A stretch of 64,000 bases of DNA from Symsagittifera roscoffensis. Lineage: Eukaryota > Xenacoelomorpha > Acoela > Convolutidae. Positions within the stretch are counted from its first letter, which is position 1, and the number at the start of each line of letters is the position of its first letter. The position numbers and the translations under genes were made by a program. This document shows, in pieces, positions 22,507-31,250 of this stretch. Where the stretch lies: contig NC_087064.1 of assembly GCF_963678635.1 (NCBI RefSeq), positions 43,149,159 to 43,213,158 on the forward strand, written 5' to 3'. The notes beneath the pieces were generated by a model. The model did not search any database and was not told the origin of the DNA. It was given only the letters and a program-made list of their open reading frames with translations.

Positions 22507-22814
22507 TTAAATTTCTTAAATCGTATATTCAACAGCATAGTATCCCCAAATCTATCAAAACTGACCAATATTCCGGTTTTAAGAACAAATTAGTGCAAAA
22601 CTTTTGGAAAGATAAAAATATTGCCCAATATTTCTGCCCGGTGGGGGAACATCGTGGTTGCGGTCTAGTGGAAAGATCGATCCAAACGATTAAATGTCGT
22701 TTGGGCGCCTCGCGGTTGAGTTCGGATTTTTCAAATGTTCAGGATACTCTTAGAAATATTATTGAAGATATTCGGATTACAAAAAATTCTGTTACTGGGG
22801 GTTTCACCTTTTGA
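22503..22814 (+). pseudogene. Integrase catalytic core, second half, copy 2
   Basis: 103 codons in a new frame carry the remaining catalytic residues: Asp in 'IKTDQYSGF' (about 22556) and Glu in 'GLVERSIQTIK' (about 22670). The family uses a D-D-E triad to join cDNA to host DNA. The sequence reads on directly from the previous ORF, so one indel split a single core domain. The frame is lost again near 22795, where 'TGGVSPFELCFGRPLN' resumes in a third frame. Confidence 0.9.
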
Positions 22815-23961
22815 GCTTTGCTTTGGCCGTCCTCTAAATACGGAGCTATCTATTGCGGCTGAGCATTTATCTACGGGCGTTAATTTAGATAACCAACAAT
22901 TGGAACGGGACCTACTAACACCCGAACAGCGTCGGGAGCAGTGCGATAGCCGACCAAGATTAAAACTTGTCAGGAAGGGGCAGTCAAGCCCGACGGTGTC
23001 TACATACTTTGGAGGTCCTACGGACTCAGTTTCGGATACACCTCACTATCGCGCACTGGAGAGCCTGGCACATTCCGCCAATCAGGGGCTGACGTTGAAA
23101 AAGTCCTTGTCGCGTCAGGAGGGAGTCAAAACGTTGAAGACGCTGACGGAACTAAATCAAGTCCTCGCAGCCACCCTTCGCTCCAATTTGTCTGCTGGTA
23201 CCCTTAGATTTAGGAACCAGATGCAAACAGATCAAATTTGCCCGTCGTTACCAAAACGTAATTTGGATTACTTAGTATTGAATGAACCAAATAAAGTCGA
23301 AATATTTAGGAAATTTCTAAATAGGAAGTCTGACAGAGAACTTTTCAAACCTTTTAAGGGCAAAATTGTGCAGATTACTGGGTTCACATATATTTCTGAT
23401 AAGGGAAAAATGATTAGAAGAAATCATTTGGCGGTACGTCTTAAGTCAACCGGTCTAAGTTTTTCAGGCAAACAACTAACGCCTGTCAAGAAGGGGCAAA
23501 AACGCCCCATCGTGTCATCTTCACCGTCATCATCAGAGGACAATCGGCCTCTCAAACAATCGAGTACACGCCAACGAATCACAGCCAAAACTGTAAAGGT
23601 ACCTGCTCATCCGAAATTCCCATATCTGCCAACTTCATATACTCCATCTCGTGGCCAAATTGTGTCATTTAAGTCAAAGGAAACTTCAGTCCCGGAGGCT
23701 CCAGGTGTTCAGGCTATTCCTTTTCCCCAACATTCTACTCCAGTAGAAGATTTAACGGCATCTTCTTCCACTTCTGGAAAGCAAGGAACGGAGGTTCCCA
23801 TCAGTATTAAACCAAATTCACCAACCTCAGTAAAAAATCCAGTAGTCCAGATCTCATCCCTATTTCTTCAGACGATGCGTATTTGGTTCCGAAATCTCAA
23901 GAGGGAACTTCGACAAGTTTGGCAGCATCGGGCTTTCCCACCCGGGATGGTTCTGGCATAA
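22795..23961 (+). pseudogene. Integrase C-terminal region and tail, copy 2
   Basis: Opens with 'GVSPFELCFGRPLNTELS', the conserved end of gypsy integrase cores. A long polar tail follows, with the SH3-like segment 'GKIVQITGFTYISDKGKMIRRNHLAVRL' (about 23360-23450) and a Lys/Ser-rich region that reappears in the 19698 fusion ORF. No chromodomain motif is visible. The frame is lost near 23880, and an overlapping frame (23883-24068) carries the continuation. Confidence 0.8.
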
Positions 23962-24283
23962 TTTCCGAACCGGATGGAATATTTCGTCTTCCTCAAATTC
24001 GTCTCGTGCCTCTTCACGACGGAAAAAGCAGACCACATTTTACGGCAGTCCCATCAGACATTCCGTGAATGTCATTCAAACACAGTCAATGTCTACACCC
24101 CCGTCAACTCCTGCTTCGCCGGACAAGAAAGTTCGTTTTGTCGTGGCTAATCCAGAACTAGTGAACCAAGCAGGACAGTCTCGGTTTGTTCTTCCCGATG
24201 ATTCCGAAGGCTTATATAGAAAATTCACGCGCTTTCCTAAAAAGAGTTCTTCCGACCATCCATTGCGTCGTTCAGACAAATAA
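23883..24283 (+). pseudogene. 3' end of pol or small extra ORF of element A
   Basis: Two short frames (23883-24068 and 24065-24283) continue the low-complexity Ser/Pro-rich tail. The second includes 'STPPSTPASPDKKVRF' and a more ordered end 'FVLPDDSEGLYRKF'. They overlap by an ATGA. They probably belong to the C-terminus of the polyprotein after an indel. An env gene is not visible: no signal peptide or membrane anchor was seen. Confidence 0.45.
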
Positions 24284-24471
24284 AACTCTACGTACATTCG
24301 AACTAGCTAAACTTACAAAACTTTCGTATTCTCCCTTAAGTCACATCAGTTCATTTGTAAAACTCCTAGTGTTTTATATTATTCAAGAAGTACTGTTCAA
24401 CGTCCGTGAGGGCACATTTAGTCATTTTTTTCTCAGAGTAAAGAAATTCAAAGGTTGTTTGAATTTTTCCC

Positions 24472-24483
24472 GAGAGGGGGAAA
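24472..24483 (+). promoter_or_regulatory. Polypurine tract of element A
   Basis: 'gagagggggaaa' lies immediately before the 3' LTR start, the usual site of plus-strand priming. Confidence 0.85.
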
Positions 24484-24750
24484 TGTGGTGTGGCGTAGTT
24501 GATTAGATTATTATGACGTCATTAGTGTGCTAGTTATTCGTGCTAAACTTGCCTTTTGTTTATCAAGTTCAATCCTTTCTAAATTTATCATCAAGTGCTC
24601 TCATTCATTTTGTCTGAACTTATGAAAGATTTAAGTTGTATTAAAAAGATTTGTCTGAAATTATCTAATAACTGAAATTATCTACATTATTTACATTACT
24701 ATTAATCATTAAACAAGGAGAATTGAGTCTTGTTTAAAAACTGTTTAACA
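24484..24750 (+). repeat. 3' LTR of element A
   Basis: Starts 'tgtggtgtggcgtag' after the PPT and ends 'ctgtttaaca', directly before repeat R. Compared with the 5' LTR it has several small indels, including loss of the 'gtcgcgaccgacctg' block. Confidence 0.92.
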
Positions 24751-25304
24751 ATTGCTAACCCGTTATTATCCAAAATGAAGGGTGAGAAGGTCGTCATGCC
24801 GGATTTAACACCAATAGAGGGTGCGCCAACACTAATTAGGCTGATGGGATGAATGGCAAACCAACTGAGGAGAAAAGATGATGATCCATTTAAAGCATGC
24901 CCAGAGTTTCTGTAGATCCTTAACGTGGGAAAAAGTAAATAAAGGAATAAAAAACCGCCAGAAAAAGAAAGCTGACCAATTGTCAACAGTAAACAAATCA
25001 TTGAGCAATCAAGAAAAAACGACTACCTATACGTCATACTATAAAGACAAGCAGGACTCAGAAATAAAAATTGAAACCACGAGAACCCAGATGCAAAAAG
25101 AAGTTGGAGCAAACAACAGAGCAAACAACGCCGAAAAAAAAACGGAACACAAGGAGAAGGATAGGGGACCAGAAGGCCAAGATGACGAAAGAGCGGAGAA
25201 GTGAGAGCGGGAATGGAGAGTATAACTCCACAATAAATAACGATGTGAAACTCAAACTAACAAAGTTTTGAGCGTATCGGGGTTTCTTATATATTTTGTA
25301 TATC
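24751..25304 (+). repeat. Flanking repeat R, right copy
   Basis: Begins 'attgctaacccgttattatc' at the LTR boundary and runs to 'tttgtatatc', then continues into sequence (from 25305) that is absent beside the left copy. It differs from 14279-14837 by few substitutions and short indels (for example loss of 'gataacgaaac'). Confidence 0.92.
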
Positions 25305-25470
25305 CATATATGGAATTTATACATCTTAAGTTATTCGATGTAAAGTTTTACGTTCGGCTTTGAAGTACTCAGTTGACCGTCATGGCCCCACCGAATATCA
25401 AAAAAGGGTTCGTCTCTAACGAACGTCTCTTGTGTGAGATTTAATCTGGAGATCAGTTGTAATAGAACTC
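25219..25470 (+). repeat. Candidate 3' LTR of element B
   Basis: Follows a purine-rich tract (about 25187-25218, 'gagcggagaagtgagagcgg'). Its 3' half aligns loosely with 8880-9035. The left R copy contains only its first ~85 bp, so element A appears to have inserted inside this LTR. Confidence 0.45.
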
Positions 25471-25485
25471 AATCGTTAATCGTTG

Positions 25486-27331
25486 TTGTTCCGACTTTCG
25501 ATACGAAAGTAACGGAATATTTGTGCTCGGGATGGGTTTTTTTTCTTCAGACAAGTTTCGACTTTTTAACTAGCCATTTTTGACGGAACTTTTTTATATC
25601 ATACAAAAGGTATTGTTGTCCTGAGCTTAAATTTGAAAAGATGTTTCACCTGTGACCATTTTTTGTAAAGTTATGAGGGTTTAAAGATTGCCATTTTGGC
25701 CACTTTGACCAATTTGGGACAATTAACGCGCGATATAATTCGCGCTATTAACGCGTAAGCGGATGTTTAATCCGTCTTATAAATCGTTCCAAATTGGTTT
25801 AACGAAGCTTATTTGCCATAATTGATTTGTTACAAGGAACGAAATCTATCTTTTTGTACTTTATATGGCGTGTGGGGGGATGATTTTCATAAAAAAATTT
25901 AGAAAAAAAATTTTCATTTTTTTAAATTCATTTAATTTTTTTAAATGTTATTACTGCTGCTCCATAAACCCTAAAAGGCAGTCGGAACATTCAGGGCTTC
26001 GCGCTGATACGAGCAGTCTTGTTTCTATTTCAGGCTTTACGCCCAGTGTCGTACGAGGGAAACTTTTCTCGTAGGTGTAGTTTGAAATCTGAGCTATTCT
26101 CCAGCTTTTTCTCCGAGATATCCGAACAAACATTATTTAAATTCTGTTAAAATTGATATCCAGGTTAAGTTTCGGCAAAAAGACGCCTGTTAGAGAAAAT
26201 CCTCATTAGCTGTTTGCTGGGGCGTTAAATTTCACCTGGTTAAAAAACTGCATATCGATTAAGTTAAGATGTATAACATATATGTGTATATAATTTTATA
26301 CATATATATGTTATCGACATATATATGTTAAGTTGTTAAAAGTAATTGGTAGTAATCGATAACAACCGGGTTGTCCAAAACTTTTGCTTGTAGAGTTTAC
26401 TTCAACATCCGTGTTTTCGACCGAATTCGACCGAAACATAAGTCGAACATCTCGATACGGGTACTGAAGCTGCTAGATCGACCTCTGTTAACAAAGTCTT
26501 TTTTCATTTGCTGAAGCATATCAGATCAGAAGTTGCGGAAATAGGAAAGAAAAGGCAACAAGACTGCTCGTATCAGGGCGAAGCCCTGAAGGTTCCGACT
26601 GCCTTTTAAGGTTTTTGGAGCAGCAGTAAAAACATAAAAAAATTAAATGAAATAAAATAAAATGAAAAATTTTTTTTTCTAAAATTTGAAAATTTTTTGT
26701 GAAAATCATTCTCCCACACGCCATATACAGTACAAAAAGATAGATTTCATTCCTTGTAACAAATAAATTATGGCAAATAAGCTTCGTTCAACTAATTTGG
26801 AACGATTTATAAGACGGATTAAACCTCCGCTTACGCGTTAATAGCGCGAATTATATCGCGCGTTAATTGTCCCAAATTGGTCAAAGTGGCCAAATTGGCA
26901 ATCTTTAAACCCTCATAACTTTACGCAAAACGATCACAGGTGAAATATCTTTTCAAATTTAAGCTCAGAACAACAATGGCTTTCGAATGATAATAAAAAT
27001 CCGTCAAAAATGGCTAGTTAAAAAGTCGAAATTTGGGCTCTTTTCCAATTTCCCCCCACCTTTCAAAATACCGAGTTTTATGTTTGTTTTTATGTCGTGT
27101 TATTACGGCTAAATGCGTGATGTTACGCTGTAAAGTATGAAGAACAAATCTGTTCACAGTTGGCGATTTGTTCACCACGCAAATTTTCATTGCATTATGA
27201 CAAGTTTAAATAAGCTTTTCAAGGTTGAATTTGAAAGGGGGGACTGGAAAAGAGCCGAAATTTGTCTGAAGAAAAAAAACCCCACCCCGAGCACAAATAT
27301 TCCGTTACTTTCGTATCGAAAGTCGGAACAA
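25486..27331. mobile_element. 1.85 kb fold-back element with ~550 bp inverted arms
   Basis: The left arm (25486-~26035) starts 'ttgttccgactttcgatacg'. The right arm (~26535-27331) ends in its reverse complement 'cgtatcgaaagtcggaacaa'. Arm similarity includes 'ttaacgcgcgatataattcg', 'acgcgtaagcgg', 'ggcgtgtgggggga' and, at the inner end, the hairpin core 'gcagtcggaacattcagggc'. The spacer (26036-26534) is AT-rich with a 'catatatatg' palindromic stretch and has no transposase. The right arm is longer because it holds a nested MITE. No target duplication is clear at the outer ends. Confidence 0.92.
27036..27256. mobile_element. Nested 221 bp MITE with 8 bp target-site duplication
   Basis: The left end is 'ggctcttttccaatttcccc' and the right end is 'gggggactggaaaagagcc', which are inverted repeats of about 30 bp with a few mismatches. 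The element is flanked by 'gaaatttg' at 27028-27035 and again at 27257-27264. The unoccupied site is visible in the other arm of the fold-back at about 25545-25560 (reverse complement 'gaaacttg', single copy). An 8 bp duplication fits hAT- or P-type transposition. Too short to encode anything; the 65-codon frame at 27137-27334 spans its end. Confidence 0.93.
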
Positions 27332-28088
27332 TAAGAAACTGGAATTTTTTGGAAGAAATTGGTAAAGAACACGGTAGACAAAACATGGCAACAGGATAAC
27401 TATGGATGGAAGTTCAATTCACGCAACTATATGCGAGCGATGCAAATTAGGATCGATACCCCCAACAATGTTCCGACGGCTTGTCTATGAAACAGGGTTC
27501 GCCTGAAAAAAATTGGGAATAAGACATTTTTCAACGAATGAAGAAACCAAATATATATTTTTTGAGTTTTTTTCAAAACCATTCACCCAAACATTTTGTA
27601 AAATAACAAGTGATATTTGGTTCTTCTACATTGGTGAATCTACATATTAGAAAGTTTGTGGAAAATTTTAAGGTCCGTCACCAAAAATGGATATCTCAAA
27701 ATAGTACAAAGGGAGACCCTTTGGGTCGACTAGGGGTCGAATCCGTGAGAGGGTGGGCTGAGGCGTCTTAGCCCCCTCTAAATCCGCCCCTGCTTTTGTA
27801 GCAAAGTATTAAATAGACCACCAAAACTTTGAAAACCACCAATCCAACACCTTGAAGAGTTTTTTGGATCAAAAAAATTTTGCCGTTGTTATTTCTGTGA
27901 GTTCAATCTGTATCGGGACTCTGAGGGCTCTTCGTGCTCGTGTGAGTTTTCCTAGCGACTATGGTCACATTTTCTGTACTTTTCAACAATGGCATTATTT
28001 GAAATGATGTCGATGAATTGTTTAGGGTTAGTTATATATATGGATATATATGGATATATATGCATGTAAATTTCGAATAGTAATCAAA
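27332..28088. other. No recognisable gene
   Basis: Spacer between the fold-back element and the GT92 exon. The only pattern is a short 'atatatggat' repeat at about 28032-28066, at the downstream end of the GT92 gene. Confidence 0.5.
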
Positions 28089-28973
28089 TTAGTTCGATTT
28101 TTTGTTGTATCTCTCGTCCAGGTCCGGAATACCTATTTGCCTCAACGCTTTATAACTGTTTCGCAGGATTTCTTGAGATAGATTTACCAACCAATTCAGC
28201 TTCAAAACTCTCTTTTCAGCACACACAGCTTCAATTTCTTCTGATGCGTCCTCGTTTTTATGAATTTCCTCTCTAAAATGAAAACTTCGCATGATATTTT
28301 TTCCAGATGTTGTCTTCAAGGTAACACGCTTGCCAGAGGTCTGCTTTGTTTGGTTCTGTGGAACTCCGGAGAATAAATTCTCTGTTCTGTGCAGTTTGCA
28401 CATATGATGCCACGCTATTTGACACATCTGGCTCGAATGAATGGTTTTGCCGAAGTTGAACTGGGTCCGATAAAATAGTCGAGTTTGCGATAGTTCAAAC
28501 CGCGATGATTTTTTAATATCCCTCGCTTGTTTACAACGACGCGCCGCAGGTTGATCAGTCAAAAAAAAACTGGAATATCTGAAACTTTTATCTTCTACTG
28601 CTGAAATAGCTTCAGGGATATTTTTGTAACGACTGGAATTGAAGCCAACCACTTCGTCCATATCCTGAACTATGACATAATCACTAATTAAGGCATATTT
28701 GATCATGCAATATGAATAATGAGCTGGTTTGGATCTGTCGCTTTGCTTATAAAGATTTGTGACGTTATCAGGGAAGGAAACTTGGTAACTCTCCAGGAAC
28801 CCAAGATCTTTGTAATATTCTAGAACTTTCTTTGAATCTGGCTTAAGAGTGAAATTGTATTTGTTCTCGTCGAGCTCTGCTAAAACTATTCGACTGATTC
28901 CGGCTATTTTTTGATACTCAAAATATTCGACCAATCTGGAGGCCAAAAGGAAAACAAGTATGACCGGTGGGTT
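28089..28973 (-). CDS. Glycosyltransferase family 92 (DUF23) protein, probable 3' exon
   Basis: About 295 codons on the minus strand. GT92 signs are 'RLVEYFEYQKIAGISRIVL' near the start (the family's R-x-x-E-x-x-E-x-x-x-x-x-G block), then 'HYSYCMIKYALISDYVIVQDMDEVVGF'. The D-x-D in 'QDMDEVV' is the expected nucleotide-sugar/metal site. A 'GKTIHSSQM' block and the conserved 'WHHMCKLH' follow. The family transfers galactose or related sugars to glycans, normally as a type II Golgi membrane protein. No signal anchor is present in this exon. The reading frame runs back to 28973, where it meets 'TTTAG', a fitting splice acceptor, with an in-frame stop at the same place. I therefore take this as an internal or terminal exon whose 5' exons are missing or upstream. 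A non-ATG start at 28946 is unlikely. The frame is intact. Confidence 0.8.
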   Translation of the reverse strand, partial: NPPVILVFLLASRLVEYFEYQKIAGISRIVLAELDENKYNFTLKPDSKKVLEYYKDLGFLESYQVSFPDNVTNLYKQSDRSKPAHYSYCMIKYALISDYVIVQDMDEVVGFNSSRYKNIPEAISAVEDKSFRYSSFFLTDQPAARRCKQARDIKKSSRFELSQTRLFYRTQFNFGKTIHSSQMCQIAWHHMCKLHRTENLFSGVPQNQTKQTSGKRVTLKTTSGKNIMRSFHFREEIHKNEDASEEIEAVCAEKRVLKLNWLVNLSQEILRNSYKALRQIGIPDLDERYNKKSN

Positions 28974-29429
28974 CTAAATATTTGTGGGGTCCTTCGTTCT
29001 TACTGGGATTGCCTAATTTAAATCAACGACTTTAATCAGTCATTTAATAACGATTAAAATCAAGATTAAAATTTTTGAAAAAATATGGGCAAATATACTT
29101 ATTTGGCATTATCAAGTAACTACGCTTTTTTCAGTTTTTCAATATCCGAATAGCAAATAATTTCAGACACTATGTGACCTCGAAAACGCTTTCAACAAGA
29201 GCTGAAAGTTGGCTCACTGTTTCAGTTAAGCCATAATGCTCATCATGGGGGTTGAGAAATTTGACTATAAGCAAATTAGACAGAGACACTTAAAACGAAA
29301 TTAGGACGGTTTTAAAAAACTGCACTTGTGAGAAAATAGACGAAAGTGAGAGAGATTAAAATTGTTTGCAGACAAACTGCGTGAGAAAAACAATATTGTT
29401 AGCAGACAGTTAACTTTCGCTAGCCAAAA

Positions 29430-29612
29430 ATGCAAATTTTCAAAATAGTTTCATCGAAATATCGAGGTGAACAAAACCTTATTACCGATGAATGTTACAG
29501 ATTTAAAAAAGATTTGGTTGTCATTATAACGATTATCACTGTGTCATTATCACTGTGTTATCTCCAATTGCTTCGGAAGATTAATAACAAATTTAGAAAT
29601 TACAAAAAATGA
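29430..29612 (+). pseudogene. FLYWCH-like zinc-finger fragment (copy 1 of 2)
   Basis: The 60-codon frame gives 'SSKYRGEQNLITDECYRFKKDL', resembling the start of a FLYWCH domain (K-G-x-x-x-L-I-x-D-x-Y-x-F/Y). An adjacent frame continues 'NYKKMRATKNTKSNFATTSQ', like the domain's end, with its Cys lost. FLYWCH domains often precede MULE-type transposases in animals, and a MULE core lies 870 bp downstream. It is repeated at 29926-30108 with an identical 60-residue translation. It is broken by frameshift and would not fold as is. Confidence 0.5.
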
Positions 29613-29925
29613 GGGCTACTAAAAACACGAAATCGAATTTTGCCACAACTTCCCAGAATTTTACAGAATGTGACCTCGAAAACGCTTTCAACAAGAGCTG
29701 AAAGTTGGCTCACTGTTTCAGTTAAGCCATAATGCTCATCATGGAGGTTGAGAAATTTGACTATAAGCAAATTAGACAGAGACACTTAAAACGAAATTAG
29801 GACGGTTTTAAAAAACTGCACTTGTGAGAAAATAGACGAAAGTGAGAGAGATTAAAATTGTTTGCAGACAAACTGCTTGAGAAAAACAATATTGTTAGCA
29901 GACAGTTAACTTTCGCTAGCCAAAA

Positions 29926-30108
29926 TTGCAAATTTTCAAAATAGTTTCATCGAAATATCGAGGTGAACAAAACCTTATTACCGATGAATGTTACAGATTT
30001 AAAAAAGATTTGGTTGTCATTATAACGATTATCACTGTGTCATTATCACTGTGTTATCTCCAATTGCTTCGGAAGATTAATAACAAATTTAGAAATTACA
30101 AAAAATGA
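29926..30108 (+). pseudogene. FLYWCH-like zinc-finger fragment (copy 2 of 2)
   Basis: Second copy of the 29430-29612 segment inside the 496 bp duplication, with the same frameshift. The shared lesion shows that decay preceded duplication. Confidence 0.5.
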
Positions 30109-30478
30109 GGGCTACTAAAAACATGAAATCGAATTTTGCCACAACTTCCCAGAATTTTACAGAATTTGCTTCGGAAGATTAATAACAAATTTAGAAATTA
30201 CAAAAAATGAGGGATACTAAAAACACGAAATCGAATTTTGCCACAACTTCCCAGAATTTTACAGAATGTGAATTTTACAGAGAATTTTACAGAAATGAGG
30301 GCTACTAAAAACACGAAATCGAATTTTGCCACAACTTCCCAGAATTTTACAGAATTTGCTTCGGAAGATTAATAACAAATTTAGAAATTACAAAAAATGA
30401 GGGCTACTAAAAACACGAAATCGAATTTTGCCACAACTTCCCAGAATTTTACAGAATGTGAATCGTTATTAGTGATTT

Positions 30479-31250
30479 TTGTTCGCTAAAAACATTCAAT
30501 TTTTGCAAAAAAGCCAAAAACTTTTGTGTGACGGAACTTTCAAGACGGCACCAAAACAATTTCGTCAAATTTATACAATATTCAGTTTAGTGCAAGATCG
30601 CAAGACTCCGTCACTTTGGGCTCTGATGTCCGAAAAAACAGAGGAAGCTTACCAAAATTTGTTGGAAAAAAACGACGAAAAATGTCAAACTTTTTTTGTC
30701 GAAAAACTTTTAACCAAGTTTTATTATATCCAATTACGAGACGGGTTTAATCGCCGCCGTGAAAAAATTGATGCCACAAGTCGATCATTTGGGCTGCTAT
30801 TTTCATTATACTCAAGTAGTTTACCGAAAATTTCAAAATTTTGGTCTTATTATTGCCTACAGGAAAATTGTCGCAAAATTTTCAGCATAGATTTTTTGCC
30901 AATCGACCATGTGATTGCAAATTTTGACAATTTAAAACAACCTGGTTTATGTCGAAGATTTGCTCAATTATGTCGAAAAACTTGAATCCAAAAAACTGGA
31001 GTTTTTATGTGGAACGTTTATGATAGACCACAAAATCTCCAAACAACAAACGCCTGCAAATCATGTCATGCTTCCTGCAAAAGAAAAATTGGAAGAAGCC
31101 ACCCATTTTTATGGGTAGGTGTGGAAGAACTGAAAAAAACAGGAAAAAATCAGAAAAATTTATACTCAAAAATTTCGAAAGGTGATTCTCCACCCCCACA
31201 GAAAAAAAATGGCGTTTGAAAAACAATTATGAGGAGAATTTTATCAGTTT
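30479..31250 (+). pseudogene. MULE-like transposase, degenerate
   Basis: The first frame (30479-30985) opens with 'LLCDGTFKTAPKQFRQIYTIFSL', the MULE block containing the first catalytic Asp, then 'PSLWALMSEKTEEAYQNLLE'. The sequence then shifts to the +1 frame: 'NYETGLIAAVKKLMPQV' (the second catalytic Asp position reads Asn), then 'LGCYFHYTQ' at about 30789-30815, the hallmark C-x-F-H block. After a TAG it returns to the first frame with 'FLPIDHVIANFDNL'. Fragments continue to about 31250. The loss of one catalytic Asp and two frameshifts make it inactive. No terminal inverted repeats were found. Confidence 0.85.

Larger units (their letters stand above)
14840..24750 (+). mobile_element. 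Ty3/gypsy LTR retrotransposon A, rearranged and inactive
   Basis: The order is 5' LTR, PBS, gag (capsid, nucleocapsid), protease, RT, RNase H, linker, integrase and 3' LTR. That domain order (RT-RNase H-integrase) defines Ty3/gypsy. A central segment from mid-RT through the integrase tail is present twice in direct orientation. The first integrase copy carries an ~0.8 kb deletion, and the end of the first unit is fused to the middle of the second RT. Stops interrupt gag (15258) and RT copy 1 (17314), and frameshifts affect both integrases. The nearly full LTR pair and the similarity of the pol copies indicate a fairly young insertion. Confidence 0.95.
29160..30470 (+). repeat. 496 bp direct duplication plus ~100 bp tandem units
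   Basis: 'gtgacctcgaaaacgctttc' occurs at about 29171 and 29669 and the following ~470 bp are almost identical (period 496-498). Downstream, an ~100 bp piece ('gcttcggaagattaataac' to 'cccagaattttacagaat') is repeated again at about 30168, 30305 (partial) and 30359. Both long copies contain the FLYWCH-like segment described separately. Confidence 0.93.
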
